Source: Fusobacteriota bacterium
Lineage (GTDB): Bacteria > Bacillota > TC1
Length of the DNA: 64,000 nucleotides
Reading direction: 5' to 3'
NCBI GenBank assembly: GCA_009773805.1
Contig: WTXA01000001.1
Span: 62,001 to 126,000, forward strand
Made by a program: the position numbers and the translations under genes. This document shows positions 43,331 to 53,061 of this stretch, piece after piece (position 1 is the first letter of the stretch; every line of letters begins with the position of its first letter). The notes below the pieces were generated by a model. The model was not told the DNA's origin. It did no database searches and was given only the letters and a program-made list of their open reading frames with translations.

Positions 43331-44619
43331 TGAAAAGAATTTTCTACAAGGATAAGACAGCTATAGATGCTTTGTTAAAAGATAATAAAAATCTTGGTAA
43401 CAAAGAACAGTTTGAAATTGTTTCGACTATTCTTGATGATATTAAATTAAATGGATATGAAGCAGTGAGAAAATATACAGAAAAGTTTGATGGTATTAAT
43501 TTAGATGAGAGTCAGTTCAGAGTTTCTGAAGAGGAAATCGAGGAAGCTATGTCTTATGTTGATGCTGATTTTATTGAAGCCATTACCTTAGCTATAGAAA
43601 ATGTAGAGAAATTCCATAAGAAACAAATGTTAGAGACTACCTTAGAAGAAAGTGAAGATGGAGTAATACTAGGTCAATTGATAAGACCTGTTGCGAGAGT
43701 TGGTCTTTATGTACCAGGTGGTACAGCAGCCTATCCATCATCAGTAGTCATGACAGCAGTTCCTGCTAAAGTTGCCGGGGTTAAGGATATAATTATGATA
43801 TCACCACCTGATAGTAATGGTAGAATGAATCCTTATACACTAGCAGCAGCTAGATTATCTGGTGTATCAAATATCTATAAGGTTGGTGGAGCACAAGGTA
43901 TAGGAGTGCTAGCCTATGGTGCTGGTGATTTAAAGAAGGTAGATAAAATTGTCGGACCAGGAAATATCTATGTGACTATAGCCAAGAAGATAGTCTATGG
44001 TACTGTTGATATTGATATGTTGGCAGGACCTAGTGAGATTTTAGTTATAGCTGATGATAAGGCTAAACCAGCCTATATAGCAGCAGACCTATTATCACAA
44101 GGTGAACATGATAAACTGGCATCATCTATATTAGTTACTTTCTCAGAAAAGCAGGCTAATCTTATAGAGAATGAAGTGGAGAAACAACTTAAGATGTTAA
44201 CTAGAGAGGATATTGCTAGAACATCGATAGAAAATAATGGTGCTATCATTATTGCAGATACTATAGAAGATGGAATAGAATTTTCCAATGCCTATGGACC
44301 AGAGCACTTGGAACTTGCTATTGAAGAGCCATTTAAGTGGCTAGATTCAATAGAAAACGCCGGGGCTGTATTCTTAGGTTACTATACTCCAGAACCAATA
44401 GGAGACTATTTTGCAGGGCCTAATCACGTATTACCTACAAATGGTACAAGTAGATTCTACTCACCATTAAATACCCATACATATCTAAAAAAAACTAGTG
44501 TGATTTCCTATACTAGAGAAGCGATACTAAAAAAAGGCAAATATATTGAAAAATTGGCTTCTGTTGAAGGTTTTACAGCTCATAAGAATTCAATTACAGT
44601 GAGGTTAAAAGATGAATAG
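43330..44619 (+). CDS. hisD: Histidinol dehydrogenase
   Basis: 429 residues. Zn-dependent NAD enzyme that makes the last two oxidations from histidinol to histidine. Motifs: Y-V-P-G-G-T-A-A-Y-P-S-S near 128-139, G-G-A-Q-G-I-G-V-L-A-Y-G, V-G-P-G-N-I-Y-V, D-M-L-A-G-P-S-E-I and Q-G-E-H-D, and the C-terminal G-P-N-H-V-L-P-T. The start overlaps the hisG stop by one base (TAATG) and the end overlaps hisB by 8 bases. Confidence 0.98.
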   Translation: MKRIFYKDKTAIDALLKDNKNLGNKEQFEIVSTILDDIKLNGYEAVRKYTEKFDGINLDESQFRVSEEEIEEAMSYVDADFIEAITLAIENVEKFHKKQMLETTLEESEDGVILGQLIRPVARVGLYVPGGTAAYPSSVVMTAVPAKVAGVKDIIMISPPDSNGRMNPYTLAAARLSGVSNIYKVGGAQGIGVLAYGAGDLKKVDKIVGPGNIYVTIAKKIVYGTVDIDMLAGPSEILVIADDKAKPAYIAADLLSQGEHDKLASSILVTFSEKQANLIENEVEKQLKMLTREDIARTSIENNGAIIIADTIEDGIEFSNAYGPEHLELAIEEPFKWLDSIENAGAVFLGYYTPEPIGDYFAGPNHVLPTNGTSRFYSPLNTHTYLKKTSVISYTREAILKKGKYIEKLASVEGFTAHKNSITVRLKDE

Positions 44620-45196
44620 AAAAGTTAATATAAATAGAAATACCAAGGAAACCAAAATAGCGGTAGAGTTGAATTTAGATGGTAATGGTGTTTGTCAGGG
44701 TAGCACTGGTATAGGTTTCTTTGATCATATGCTTGATTTGTTCATAAAACACAGCAACATGTCCTTGAAATTAGACGTTGTTGGAGATTTACAGGTAGAT
44801 GCTCACCACACAGTAGAGGATTTAGGTATTGTACTAGGTGAAGCTTTAAAGGGTGCCCTAGGAGACAAGAAGGGCATTGAAAGATATGGTAGCATAATAC
44901 TACCTATGGATGAAGTATTAATAATGTTAGCCTTAGACCTAGGTGGAAGACCATTTTTTGTATTTGATGTTGAACTGCCATATGAAACTATAGGTAACTT
45001 TGAAACAGAACTTGTTGAGGAGTTCCTAAGGGCATTTATCATGTCTGCAGGGATGAACCTTCATGTTAGACAACTATCAGGAAAAAATACACACCACATC
45101 ATTGAAGGTGTATTTAAAGCCCTTGCTAGAGCTGTGAAAATGGCTGTGAGGGTAGATGAAAGAAATGGCATACCTTCAACTAAGGGGAGCATATAA
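44612..45196 (+). CDS. hisB: Imidazoleglycerol-phosphate dehydratase
   Basis: 194 residues, the monofunctional form without the N-terminal histidinol-phosphatase found in enterobacteria. It dehydrates imidazoleglycerol phosphate with Mn. Motifs: G-F-F-D-H-M-L-D near 34-41, D-A-H-H-T-V-E-D near 64-71, the matching second repeat H-V-R-Q-L-S-G-K-N-T-H-H-I-I-E, and a central P-M-D-E region. Overlaps hisD and hisH. Confidence 0.98.
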   Translation: MNRKVNINRNTKETKIAVELNLDGNGVCQGSTGIGFFDHMLDLFIKHSNMSLKLDVVGDLQVDAHHTVEDLGIVLGEALKGALGDKKGIERYGSIILPMDEVLIMLALDLGGRPFFVFDVELPYETIGNFETELVEEFLRAFIMSAGMNLHVRQLSGKNTHHIIEGVFKALARAVKMAVRVDERNGIPSTKGSI

Positions 45197-45810
45197 TGAT
45201 TGGGATTATTGATTATGGTAGAGGCAATATAAGTAGTGTAGAAACTGCTCTTGAAAAGGGTGGCTTTGAAAATATAACAACTGATGATCATGAATTATTA
45301 AGAAAATGTGATGGATTAATATTACCAGGTGTTGGGGCCTTCAAAGATGGCATGCAGGACTTGGAAAGAAGGGGCCTAATTCCAATAATCAAGGAAGCTG
45401 TTGCTTTAGGTAAGCCCTTACTTGGTATTTGTCTTGGTCTTCATCTTTTATTTGAAGTTGGTGAAGAAGACGGAGAATCAGCAGGTCTTGGTATCTTGGA
45501 GGGAAGAGTTGAACGTTTGACCACTACTCTGAAGATTCCCCATATAGGTTGGAATGACTTGAGGATTGTGAGTCCGTCTCCACTACTAGATGGTATTGAA
45601 GATGGTGACAATTTCTATTTTGTGCACAGTTATCAGGCTCATCCGGTGGACAGGTCAGTAATAAGTGCTATTTGTGACTATGGTCAGGAGATTGTTGCTG
45701 TGGTTAGTCATAATAATGTCTTTGGTGTTCAGTTCCATCCTGAGAAAAGTTCAACAAAAGGAATGGTACTTATTCAAAACTTTGGAAGGTTGGTGTCAAA
45801 ATGGTCTTAG
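45196..45810 (+). CDS. hisH: Imidazole glycerol phosphate synthase, glutaminase subunit
   Basis: 204 residues, class I glutamine amidotransferase that passes ammonia to HisF. Nucleophile Cys lies in L-L-G-I-C-L-G-L-H near 75-83, and the His-Glu pair in V-Q-F-H-P-E-K-S near 178-185. N-terminal D-Y-G-R-G-N-I matches the family D-Y-G.GN pattern. hisH-hisA-hisF are contiguous here, so the HisHF complex is encoded around hisA. It overlaps hisB by one base and hisA by 10. Confidence 0.97.
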   Translation: MIGIIDYGRGNISSVETALEKGGFENITTDDHELLRKCDGLILPGVGAFKDGMQDLERRGLIPIIKEAVALGKPLLGICLGLHLLFEVGEEDGESAGLGILEGRVERLTTTLKIPHIGWNDLRIVSPSPLLDGIEDGDNFYFVHSYQAHPVDRSVISAICDYGQEIVAVVSHNNVFGVQFHPEKSSTKGMVLIQNFGRLVSKWS

Positions 45811-46523
45811 TACCTGCAATAGATATGCTTGATGGTCAGTGTATAAGGTTATACAAGGGCGACTATAATATGGTGACTGTATATGGTGATCCTGTGGAGA
45901 TTGGTAAGAAATGGCAGGACATGGGTGCTGAGATGATTCATCTAGTGGATCTTGATGGTGCTGAAGCTGGTAATCCTAAAAATCTTGAAATTATAAAAAA
46001 ACTTGTAGAGACTCTAGATATTCCACTAGAAATTGGTGGAGGAATCAGAACAATGGATACTATAAAGATGTATCTTGATCTTGGGGTAGAGAGAGTAATA
46101 CTTGGAACTGCAGCTGTAGAGAATATGGCTTTGGTAGCTTGTGCTGCTGCTGTTTATGGTAATAGAATCGTGGTTGGAATAGATGCTGAAAATGGTATAG
46201 TTAAAACCAAGGGTTGGTTAAATGATACAAAGATTGAGGCATTGGCACTTGCTTATGATATGAAGGAACTTGGTATTGAAAGAATTATATATACTGATAT
46301 AAATAGGGACGGGACTTTGACTGGTCCTAATCTGGCGGAAACGGAAGCTTTGGCCAAGGAATCTGGTCTAAAAATTACTGCTTCAGGTGGTATGTCCTCC
46401 ATGAAGGATATTAAGGCTGTAATGAAATTGGAACAATATGGTGTGGATGAGGTTATTCTTGGTAAAGCCTTATATGAGGATAAGATTGATTTGGTTGAAG
46501 CTTTGAAGCTTACTAGAAAGTAG
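45801..46523 (+). CDS. hisA: ProFAR isomerase HisA
   Basis: 240 residues. A TIM-barrel Amadori isomerase acting on phosphoribosylformimino-AICAR phosphate. Motifs: P-A-I-D-M-L-D-G near 4-11 with the general-base Asp, H-L-V-D-L-D-G-A near 47-54, E-I-G-G-G-I-R near 75-81, the C-terminal-half catalytic Asp in I-Y-T-D-I-N-R-D-G-T near 165, and S-G-G-M-S-S near 192. The two-fold repeat of the barrel is evident. It overlaps hisH by 10 bases and lies 8 bases before hisF. Confidence 0.97.
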   Translation: MVLVPAIDMLDGQCIRLYKGDYNMVTVYGDPVEIGKKWQDMGAEMIHLVDLDGAEAGNPKNLEIIKKLVETLDIPLEIGGGIRTMDTIKMYLDLGVERVILGTAAVENMALVACAAAVYGNRIVVGIDAENGIVKTKGWLNDTKIEALALAYDMKELGIERIIYTDINRDGTLTGPNLAETEALAKESGLKITASGGMSSMKDIKAVMKLEQYGVDEVILGKALYEDKIDLVEALKLTRK

Positions 46524-46531
46524 AGGGATAA

Positions 46532-47290
46532 ATGTTAAAGAAGAGAATTATCCCTTGCTTGGATGTAAGGGAGGGTCGTGTGGTCAAGGGTATTAATTTT
46601 GTTGATATTACTGATGCAGGTGATCCTGTTGAGATGGCTAAGTTTTATGATAAGGAAGGTGCCGATGAGTTGGTGTTCCTGGATATTACTGCGTCTCATG
46701 AGAAACGTGATACTATGATAGAGGTTGTAAGGCAGACTGCGAAGCAGGTTTTTATTCCTTTTACTGTTGGTGGAGGTATCAAAACAATTGAAGATATGAG
46801 GAATATTCTAAGGGCTGGAGCAGATAAGGTTTCTATTAATTCTCCTGCTATTTTGAATAAGAATTTAATAACTCAAGGTGCAAAAATTTTTGGTTCACAA
46901 TGTATGGTAGTTGCCATAGATGCTAAAAAGAATGATGAAGGTATTTATGAAGCCTATATAAATGGAGGCAGGATTAATACTGGGCTAGAAGTTATTTCTT
47001 GGGCTAAGGAAGCTGAGGCTTATGGTGCAGGTGAGATTTTACTAACTAGTATGGATAGAGATGGAACCAAGGATGGATATGATTTAGAGTTGACTAAACT
47101 TGTTAGTGAAGCTGTGTCGATTCCAGTTATTGCATCTGGTGGAGTTGGGAACTTGGAGCATCTTTATGATGGCTTGGTTGAGGGTAAGGCTCAAGCTGCA
47201 TTAGCGGCTTCTATATTTCATTATGGGACATATTCTATAAGAGAAGCGAAGAAATACTTGATTGATAAAGGAGTAGATATTAGATGGTAG
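46532..47290 (+). CDS. hisF: Imidazole glycerol phosphate synthase, cyclase subunit
   Basis: 252 residues. TIM barrel that closes the imidazole ring and releases AICAR. Motifs: [16 protein letters not shown] near 5-20 with catalytic D11, F-L-D-I-T-A-S near 49-55, P-F-T-V-G-G-G-I near 77-84, V-A-I-D-A-K and T-S-M-D-R-D-G-T near 171-178, and I-A-S-G-G-V-G. It partners HisH encoded just upstream. It overlaps hisI(E) by 7 bases. Confidence 0.98.
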   Translation: MLKKRIIPCLDVREGRVVKGINFVDITDAGDPVEMAKFYDKEGADELVFLDITASHEKRDTMIEVVRQTAKQVFIPFTVGGGIKTIEDMRNILRAGADKVSINSPAILNKNLITQGAKIFGSQCMVVAIDAKKNDEGIYEAYINGGRINTGLEVISWAKEAEAYGAGEILLTSMDRDGTKDGYDLELTKLVSEAVSIPVIASGGVGNLEHLYDGLVEGKAQAALAASIFHYGTYSIREAKKYLIDKGVDIRW

Positions 47291-47949
47291 ATTTTTATGA
47301 TAAATTGAAGTGGAATAGTGATGGTTTGATTCCGGTTATTGCTCAGGATGCGACTACTGAAGAGGTGTTGATGCTTGCCTATATGAATAGGGAGTCCTTG
47401 TCAAAGACTCTAGATTCTGGTGAGGCTGTGTACTATTCAAGGAGCAGGCAGGAATTGTGGCGTAAGGGTGAGACTAGCGGTCATTATCAGAAGGTTGTTT
47501 CTATGAGTTATGATTGTGATGCTGATACTATTTTAATCAAGGTTAATCAGGTTGGTGTTGCTTGTCATGAAGGTGATAAGAGTTGTTTTCACTATGATTT
47601 GAAGAAACTATTGGAAGATGGTTCAAAGGTCAAGCTAGAAGCTGATCCTACAGTAAATGGAGTAGCTCTAGGTAAAAGGCTTGGTTTATTGGAAAGTGTA
47701 ATAGCTGACAGATATGCTAAGAGACCTGAGGGTGCCTACACAACCTACTTATTTGAAAAAGGTATTGATAAGATTTTGAAGAAGGTAGGCGAGGAGACTG
47801 CTGAAGTTATTATCGCAGCTAAGAATAATGGTAGAGAAGAGGTTGTTTATGAAGCTAGTGATTTAATTTATCATTTATTAGTGCTATTTAGACAAAAAGA
47901 TGTTAATATTGCAGATATAGAGGCAGAGTTAGCCAGTAGATACAAATAA
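47284..47949 (+). CDS. hisIE: Bifunctional phosphoribosyl-AMP cyclohydrolase / phosphoribosyl-ATP pyrophosphohydrolase
   Basis: 221 residues with two domains. HisI (about 1-115): M-L-A-Y-M-N near 30-35, [16 protein letters not shown] near 52-67, then zinc residues in D-C-D-A-D and C-H-E-G-D-K-S-C-F. HisE (about 130-221): a MazG-like helical domain with [15 protein letters not shown] and [12 protein letters not shown]. It catalyses steps 2 and 3 of the pathway. Last his gene; hisC and a histidinol-phosphatase are not present in the window. Confidence 0.97.
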   Translation: MVDFYDKLKWNSDGLIPVIAQDATTEEVLMLAYMNRESLSKTLDSGEAVYYSRSRQELWRKGETSGHYQKVVSMSYDCDADTILIKVNQVGVACHEGDKSCFHYDLKKLLEDGSKVKLEADPTVNGVALGKRLGLLESVIADRYAKRPEGAYTTYLFEKGIDKILKKVGEETAEVIIAAKNNGREEVVYEASDLIYHLLVLFRQKDVNIADIEAELASRYK

Positions 47950-47968
47950 ATATTTTGGAGGGTTGATA

Positions 47969-48217
47969 ATGGATTTTGTTTTAAGAATTAATGAGCAAAT
48001 AGGTGAAGTTATAAGTAGTAACATAAGAGGAATCTGGGGTCTAGTTATTCATGGTTTGTTATTATTTGTTTTTGTTGGTTTACTTGGATATATTGTTTTT
48101 TGGGTAACAAAATTATTATTAGTGTCATTGGTATGGCTTGCTCCCGCAATAGTTATTGTATTAGTTGTTCTGATTATTGCTTACATGTTATCAAAGGTTA
48201 GTGGTTTATATAAGTAA
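47969..48217 (+). CDS. Small two-helix membrane protein of unknown function
   Basis: 82 residues from ATG 47969 behind GGAGGG; the in-frame TTG at 47963 touches the ribosome binding site. Two long hydrophobic stretches (about 24-45 and 48-72) are joined by a very short turn, and the ends are polar. I recognise no family. It lies 19 bases after hisIE and ends just before the terminator, so it is the last gene of the his transcript. There is no evidence for a role in histidine metabolism beyond that position. Confidence 0.7.
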   Translation: MDFVLRINEQIGEVISSNIRGIWGLVIHGLLLFVFVGLLGYIVFWVTKLLLVSLVWLAPAIVIVLVVLIIAYMLSKVSGLYK

Positions 48218-48228
48218 AATTAATTCAT

Positions 48229-48254
48229 AAAAGCACCTTTAAGGTGCTTTTTTT
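48229..48254 (+). terminator. Terminator of the his operon
   Basis: Stem AAAAGCACC and GGTGCTTTT around TTTAA (48229-48250), followed by further T. Confidence 0.92.
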
Positions 48255-48268
48255 ATGCAAAAATATGG

Positions 48269-48297
48269 TTGACAAAAAAATGTTCAAATGTTATTCT
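48269..48297 (+). promoter_or_regulatory. Promoter of the hrcA-grpE-dnaK-dnaJ operon
   Basis: Exact TTGACA (48269-48274), 17-base spacer, TATTCT (48292-48297). The CIRCE element begins 5 bases downstream, so it covers the start site. Confidence 0.85.
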
Positions 48298-48301
48298 GTA
48301 T

Positions 48302-48328
48302 TTAGCACTCTCAGACTTAAAGTGCTAA
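48302..48328 (+). promoter_or_regulatory. CIRCE operator
   Basis: TTAGCACTC (48302-48310), 9-base spacer, AAGTGCTAA (48320-48328). The consensus is TTAGCACTC-N9-GAGTGCTAA, so the right arm differs at one base. HrcA binds CIRCE and represses heat-shock genes. Confidence 0.96.
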
Positions 48329-48340
48329 AGAGGTGATTAG

Positions 48341-49348
48341 ATGGATTCGAGAAAAGAACAAATATTAAAGGCTATAATCAAAGAATACATTTTTGGAGCC
48401 GAACCAGTAAGTTCAAAAACCATAGTAAATAGATACGGTCTAAATGTTAGTTCAGCTACAATAAGAAGTGAAATGGCAGCTTTAGAAACATTAGGATATA
48501 TTAAACAACCACATATATCAAGCGGAAGAGTACCAGCTGCTTCGGGCTATAGATATTATGTTGATTATTTGATGGATAGTGATAATATTTTAAATGAATT
48601 TAATTTATTGGATGTAAACACAAATAATCTAAAAGACATAAATAACTATTTAAAAGAAGTGGCTATAATTTTGGCCGGCCTTAGTAATTACACAGTAATA
48701 ATAACTGAAGAAAAACAAGGGGAAGACAAAATTCACCATTTGAAGCTTGTAGGTCTTCTTGAAGATAAAGCACTTCTGGTTCTAGTTTTAAGTTCTAAAA
48801 AGGTAAAAGACTACGTATTATCATTTATGGAAAAAATAAGTGATGATGACCTTATAAAATTAACTGATATTTTAAATTATCACTTAATTGACAAGAACTT
48901 AGATAGTATTACGCTTGAACTTAAACAGGAAATACTGAACATATTTCCTGATTCACCTCTACTTGTTGATGAGATTTTCAAGATAATATTGATTGCTTTA
49001 AATGAAGAAAAAAATGTTGATTTTATTGTTGAAGGCATGAAAAATATTTTTAAATTACCAGAATTTAACGAAGTGAAAAAAATAGAAAGCTTTATTAATA
49101 CCTTAGGAGATCAAGAAAGGGTCTCGAAGATATTTGATAATATATTGGGTCAAGAAAAAGGCAAGATTGATATAAAGATAGGTGATGAAATAGGTATTGA
49201 AGAATTAATAGACTTCACTGTCATTGCAACAAATTGTTCTTTTTGCGACGGTATCCAAGGAAAAATTGGAATAATTGGCCCAACAAGAATGTTTTACGAA
49301 AAGAACATAACTTTATTAGAATCGTTATTCAAGAAAAAGGAGGAATAG
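48341..49348 (+). CDS. hrcA: Heat-inducible transcription repressor HrcA
   Basis: 335 residues. N-terminal winged helix (about 1-75) with P-V-S-S-K-T-I near 22-28, the recognition segment S-S-A-T-I-R-S-E-M-A-A-L-E near 36-48, and I-K-Q-P-H-I-S-S-G-R-V-P near 54-65. The GAF-like and C-terminal domains end in I-G-I-I-G-P-T-R-M-F-Y near 312-322. It represses its own operon via CIRCE and is stabilised by chaperonin. RBS GAGGTGA lies directly after the CIRCE, so the operator is within the mRNA leader too. Confidence 0.97.
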   Translation: MDSRKEQILKAIIKEYIFGAEPVSSKTIVNRYGLNVSSATIRSEMAALETLGYIKQPHISSGRVPAASGYRYYVDYLMDSDNILNEFNLLDVNTNNLKDINNYLKEVAIILAGLSNYTVIITEEKQGEDKIHHLKLVGLLEDKALLVLVLSSKKVKDYVLSFMEKISDDDLIKLTDILNYHLIDKNLDSITLELKQEILNIFPDSPLLVDEIFKIILIALNEEKNVDFIVEGMKNIFKLPEFNEVKKIESFINTLGDQERVSKIFDNILGQEKGKIDIKIGDEIGIEELIDFTVIATNCSFCDGIQGKIGIIGPTRMFYEKNITLLESLFKKKEE

Positions 49349-49350
49349 AA

Positions 49351-49854
49351 TTGGAAGAAAAAATAAAAGAAGAAAAGTCAATTAAAAAACCTAAAGTGAA
49401 AAAAGTTGACAAACATGCTGAAGAAATTAATGAAATAAAAGACAAATTAGTTAGACTTCAAGCAGAGTTTGAAAACTATAAGAAAAGATCAAAGACAGAA
49501 TTAGAAGATATGGCTAAATATGGATCTCAAGAATTAATGACGCCATTATTAGGAGTTATAGATAATTTCGAAAGAGCACTATCAGTAAAACCCGATAGTA
49601 ATTCGATTGATAAATATACTGAGGGCGTAGATATGATTTACAAGCAATTACTTGAAATATTATGTGCTTGTGGCCTAGAAAGAATTGAAGCTGAAGGCCA
49701 ATGTTTTAATCCAGGTTATCATCAAGGTGTTATGAACGAAGTAGTAGAAGATGATGAAATGGTTGATAAGGTAGTTGCAGAATTTCAAAAAGGATATATG
49801 TTAAATAAAAAAGTAATTAGACCAACTATGGTTAAAATAGGTATTAAAGGATAA
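49351..49854 (+). CDS. grpE: Nucleotide exchange factor GrpE
   Basis: 167 residues from TTG 49351, with AGGAGG 7 bases upstream. The frame extends further upstream inside hrcA but without a ribosome binding site. GrpE dimerises through a long N-terminal helix (E/K-rich, about 1-65) and opens the DnaK nucleotide cleft. The hallmarks R-L-Q-A-E-F-E-N-Y-K-K-R near 31-42, L-L-G-V-I-D-N-F-E-R-A-L near 66-77, and the C-terminal beta-wing H-Q-G-V-M ... G-Y-M-L-N-K-K-V-I-R-P-T-M-V-K are present. Confidence 0.96.
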   Translation: MEEKIKEEKSIKKPKVKKVDKHAEEINEIKDKLVRLQAEFENYKKRSKTELEDMAKYGSQELMTPLLGVIDNFERALSVKPDSNSIDKYTEGVDMIYKQLLEILCACGLERIEAEGQCFNPGYHQGVMNEVVEDDEMVDKVVAEFQKGYMLNKKVIRPTMVKIGIKG

Positions 49855-49871
49855 TTTAGGAGGAAAATTAA

Positions 49872-51698
49872 ATGGGAAAAGTAATAGGAATCGATTTAGG
49901 AACAACAAATTCATGTGTAGCAGTTATGGAAGGTGGAGAAGCTGTTGTTATAGCAAATGCAGAAGGTAACAGAACAACTCCATCAGTAGTAGCTTTTACA
50001 AAAGATGGAGAAAGATTAGTAGGACAAGTTGCTAAAAGACAAGCAATAACAAACCCTGATCACACAATTGCATCAATTAAGAGACAAATGGGATCAGACT
50101 TTAAGGTGAAAATTGAAGGAACGGACTATACTCCACAACAAATTTCAGCATTTATTCTACAAAAATTGAAAAAAGATGCAGAAGCCTTTTTAGGACAAGA
50201 AGTAAAAGATGCTGTGATTACAGTACCTGCATACTTCTCAGACAGTCAAAGACAAGCAACAAAGGATGCTGGTGCTATTGCAGGACTAAATGTTCTAAGA
50301 ATCATCAATGAACCAACAGCTGCTGCATTATCATATGGTTTGGACAAAGGAAATGATCATACAATACTTGTCTATGACTTAGGTGGTGGAACCTTTGATG
50401 TTTCAGTACTTGAATTAGGAGATGGAGTATTTGAAGTTAAAGCTACTAGTGGTAATAACAAGCTGGGTGGAGATGACTTTGACGATAGAGTTATTGAATA
50501 TTTAGTAAGTGAATTTAAAAAATCTCATGGTATAGATCTAAAGAATGACAAGATGGCTATCCAAAGATTAAAAGAAGCCGCTGAAAAAGCAAAATGCGAA
50601 TTATCTACAGTAACTAATTCAAATATAAATCTACCATTTATCACAGCTAATGAATCAGGACCACAACACTTAGATATTACACTATCAAGAGCTAAGTTCG
50701 ATGAACTAACAGCCGACTTGGTACAAAAAACAATGGGACCTACAGAAACAGCCTTGAAAGACGCAGGATTAACTGCTAGTCAAATTGACAAAGTTATCCT
50801 AGTTGGTGGTTCAACAAGAATTCCAGCTGTACAAGATGCTATCAAAAAGATTTTAGGCAAGGAACCATTTAAAGGTGTAAACCCTGACGAATGCGTTGCC
50901 TTAGGAGCAGCTATTCAAGGTGGAGTTTTAACTGGTGAAGTACATGATATTCTATTATTAGACGTAACTCCACTATCACTAGGTATTGAGACTTTAGGTG
51001 GTATTGCAACAAGAATTATCGAAAGAAATACTACAATACCTACATCAAAAAGCCAAGTATTTTCAACTGCTGCTGATAGTCAACCAAGTGTTGATATAAA
51101 TATAGTACAAGGTGAAAGACAGATGGCTGCTGATAATAAGAGTATTGGAAGATTTATGCTTGATGGCATAGCTCCAGCACCAAGAGGTATTCCTCAAATC
51201 GAAGTAACCTTCGACATAGATGCTAACGGAATCTTGAACGTTTCTGCCAAAGACAAAGGTACAGGAAAAGAACAAAAGATTACAATTACAGGAAGCACAG
51301 GCCTTTCAGACGACGAGATCGAAAAAATGGCTAAAGATGCAGAAATATATGCAGAAGAAGATAGAAAGAAAAAAGAATCAATTGAAGCTAAGAATAATGC
51401 AGACTCAACAATCTATCAAGGTGATAAATTGATTAAGGACAATACAGACAAGATAGCTGAAGAAGATAAACAAAAATTTGAAGAAGCTAAAAAAGCCTTA
51501 GAGGAAGTAGTTAGCAAAGATGATGTTGAAGGAATTAAGACTGAAACTGAAAAAGTACAAAAAGTACTAGAAGAAATCGGAGCTAAGATTTATCAACAAG
51601 CTGCAAGTGAACAACAAGGAGCTGGTACAGAATCTGGACAAGATCAACCTGATGATGTAGTAGATGCTGATTTTACTGCTGAAGATAAAGATAAATAG
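49872..51698 (+). CDS. dnaK: Chaperone DnaK (Hsp70)
   Basis: 608 residues. ATPase domain signatures: [10 protein letters not shown] near 4-13, [12 protein letters not shown] near 165-176, and [11 protein letters not shown] near 306-316. The linker D-V-T-P-L-S-L-G leads into the substrate-binding domain, and the C-terminal lid is charged and ends in an acidic tail. It lacks the about 24-residue ATPase-domain insert of proteobacterial DnaK, as usual for Gram-positives. TTAGGAGG precedes the ATG. Confidence 0.99.
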   Translation: MGKVIGIDLGTTNSCVAVMEGGEAVVIANAEGNRTTPSVVAFTKDGERLVGQVAKRQAITNPDHTIASIKRQMGSDFKVKIEGTDYTPQQISAFILQKLKKDAEAFLGQEVKDAVITVPAYFSDSQRQATKDAGAIAGLNVLRIINEPTAAALSYGLDKGNDHTILVYDLGGGTFDVSVLELGDGVFEVKATSGNNKLGGDDFDDRVIEYLVSEFKKSHGIDLKNDKMAIQRLKEAAEKAKCELSTVTNSNINLPFITANESGPQHLDITLSRAKFDELTADLVQKTMGPTETALKDAGLTASQIDKVILVGGSTRIPAVQDAIKKILGKEPFKGVNPDECVALGAAIQGGVLTGEVHDILLLDVTPLSLGIETLGGIATRIIERNTTIPTSKSQVFSTAADSQPSVDINIVQGERQMAADNKSIGRFMLDGIAPAPRGIPQIEVTFDIDANGILNVSAKDKGTGKEQKITITGSTGLSDDEIEKMAKDAEIYAEEDRKKKESIEAKNNADSTIYQGDKLIKDNTDKIAEEDKQKFEEAKKALEEVVSKDDVEGIKTETEKVQKVLEEIGAKIYQQAASEQQGAGTESGQDQPDDVVDADFTAEDKDK

Positions 51699-51731
51699 AA
51701 AATAAAAAGATAATTTTATCGATAGGACTGA

Positions 51732-51761
51732 CATACATCACCTCAAAAGGGGTGATGTATG
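51732..51761 (+). other. Stable hairpin between dnaK and dnaJ
   Basis: 13-bp stem pairing CATACATCACCTC (51732-51744) with GGGGTGATGTATG (51749-51761), one G-U pair and an AAAA loop. No T run follows, so it is not a classical terminator. It may set the ratio of DnaK to DnaJ by partial termination or by protecting or processing the mRNA. Confidence 0.7.
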
Positions 51762-51790
51762 ACGTCTATTGATCTATTGGAGGTATTTAA

Positions 51791-52927
51791 TTGAGTAAAA
51801 GAGACTACTATGAAGTTCTAGGCATTGAAAAGAATGCTTCGGAAACCGAAATAAAGAAAGCTTACCGTAAATTGTCTATGAAGTACCATCCAGACAAAAA
51901 CAAGGACCATGATGCCACAGATAAGTTTAAGGAAATACAAGAAGCTTATGATGTGTTAAGTGATTCAACTAAACGTAGCCAATTTGATCAGTATGGCCAC
52001 CAAGACTTCAATGCCGGAGGCTTTGGACAAGGTGGTTATGGTGGATTTGAAGATATGAACTTTAGCGGCTTTGGAGATATTTTTGACAATATTTTTGGTG
52101 GCTCAAGAAGCAGGAAAAAATATAATGGTCCAATTAAAGGTGATGACCTAAATTACCGTTTTACAATATCATTTATGGAAGCAGCATTTGGTGTTGAAAA
52201 AGATATTGTAATTAGACGTGAAGATTTATGCGATACTTGTGGAGGCAGTGGAGCCAAACAAGGAACAAGTAAAGAAACATGTCCTATGTGTAAAGGTACT
52301 GGACAGGTTATGTCTTCGATGGGCTTTTTCCAATCAGTGAGAACATGTCCCCGTTGTAATGGTGCTGGCACCATTATTAAAGACCCTTGTAATACTTGTC
52401 ATGGACAAGGTAGAGTTAAAAAAGAACGAAAAATACATTTGAATATTCCAGCTGGAGTCTTTGAAGGAGCAAGAATTAGAGTTCCTGATGAAGGTGATGC
52501 TGGAAGAAATGGTGGTTCTTATGGTGATTTATACGTATTAGTAAATATTGCCCCTCACCAAGATTTCAAACGTGAGGGTAATGATGTCTATAGCGAAGCT
52601 AAGATCAACATTATACAAGCAGCCTTAGGTGATACAATTGAAATTAATACTATTCATGGTAAAGAAAAACTTGAAATACCAGAAGGTACCCAGTTTGGCT
52701 CTACTTTTAGAATAAAGGATAAGGGAATAGCTAAATTGAAGTCTAATGGACATGGTGACCACTATATATATGTAAAAGTGGTTGTACCAACCAATCTTTC
52801 AAAGGAACAAAAAGCACAAATGGAAGCCTTAAAGTATTCTTTAAGTAATTCTCCATTATCCTATAATCCTAGAAGAGAGAAAAAAGTATTTTTTGAAAAG
52901 ATTAGAGATTTCTTTTCAGGTGAATAA
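51791..52927 (+). CDS. dnaJ: Chaperone DnaJ (Hsp40)
   Basis: 378 residues from TTG 51791 behind TTGGAGG. J domain (about 3-67) with the H-P-D motif in K-Y-H-P-D-K-N, then a G/F-rich linker (about 75-110). Four zinc-binding CxxCxGxG repeats follow: [24 protein letters not shown] and C-N-T-C-H-G-Q-G. The two C-terminal beta domains close it. DnaJ stimulates the DnaK ATPase. A 92-base gap with a hairpin separates it from dnaK. Confidence 0.98.
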   Translation: MSKRDYYEVLGIEKNASETEIKKAYRKLSMKYHPDKNKDHDATDKFKEIQEAYDVLSDSTKRSQFDQYGHQDFNAGGFGQGGYGGFEDMNFSGFGDIFDNIFGGSRSRKKYNGPIKGDDLNYRFTISFMEAAFGVEKDIVIRREDLCDTCGGSGAKQGTSKETCPMCKGTGQVMSSMGFFQSVRTCPRCNGAGTIIKDPCNTCHGQGRVKKERKIHLNIPAGVFEGARIRVPDEGDAGRNGGSYGDLYVLVNIAPHQDFKREGNDVYSEAKINIIQAALGDTIEINTIHGKEKLEIPEGTQFGSTFRIKDKGIAKLKSNGHGDHYIYVKVVVPTNLSKEQKAQMEALKYSLSNSPLSYNPRREKKVFFEKIRDFFSGE

Positions 52928-52930
52928 GTG

Positions 52931-52959
52931 TTTAAAAAAACTTTATAGTATGTTATAAT
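52931..52959 (+). promoter_or_regulatory. purB promoter with extended -10
   Basis: TTTAAA (52931-52936), 17-base spacer, TGT-TATAAT (-10 at 52954-52959, TGn extension). Transcription would begin near 52966. Confidence 0.7.
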
Positions 52960-53055
52960 TTTAGTGGTTATTTATCCACGTAGAGGTAATATTTAGTTTA
53001 AAAAATTGAATTGCCACTCAGTATATAATTGGGTGGCAATTTTACTTTTAAGGAG
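52960..53055 (+). promoter_or_regulatory. purB leader with two mutually exclusive hairpins
   Basis: Hairpin 1 is GTGG (52964-52967) with CCAC (52976-52979). Hairpin 2 is an 11-bp stem AATTGCCACTC (53009-53019) with GGGTGGCAATT (53031-53041), followed by a T-rich stretch and the ribosome binding site AAGGAG (53050-53055). GTGG and CCAC of hairpin 1 can pair with CCAC and GTGG of hairpin 2, as in an attenuator or ribosome-binding-site switch. I see no known purine riboswitch core. Confidence 0.4.
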
Positions 53056-53061
53056 TATAAA

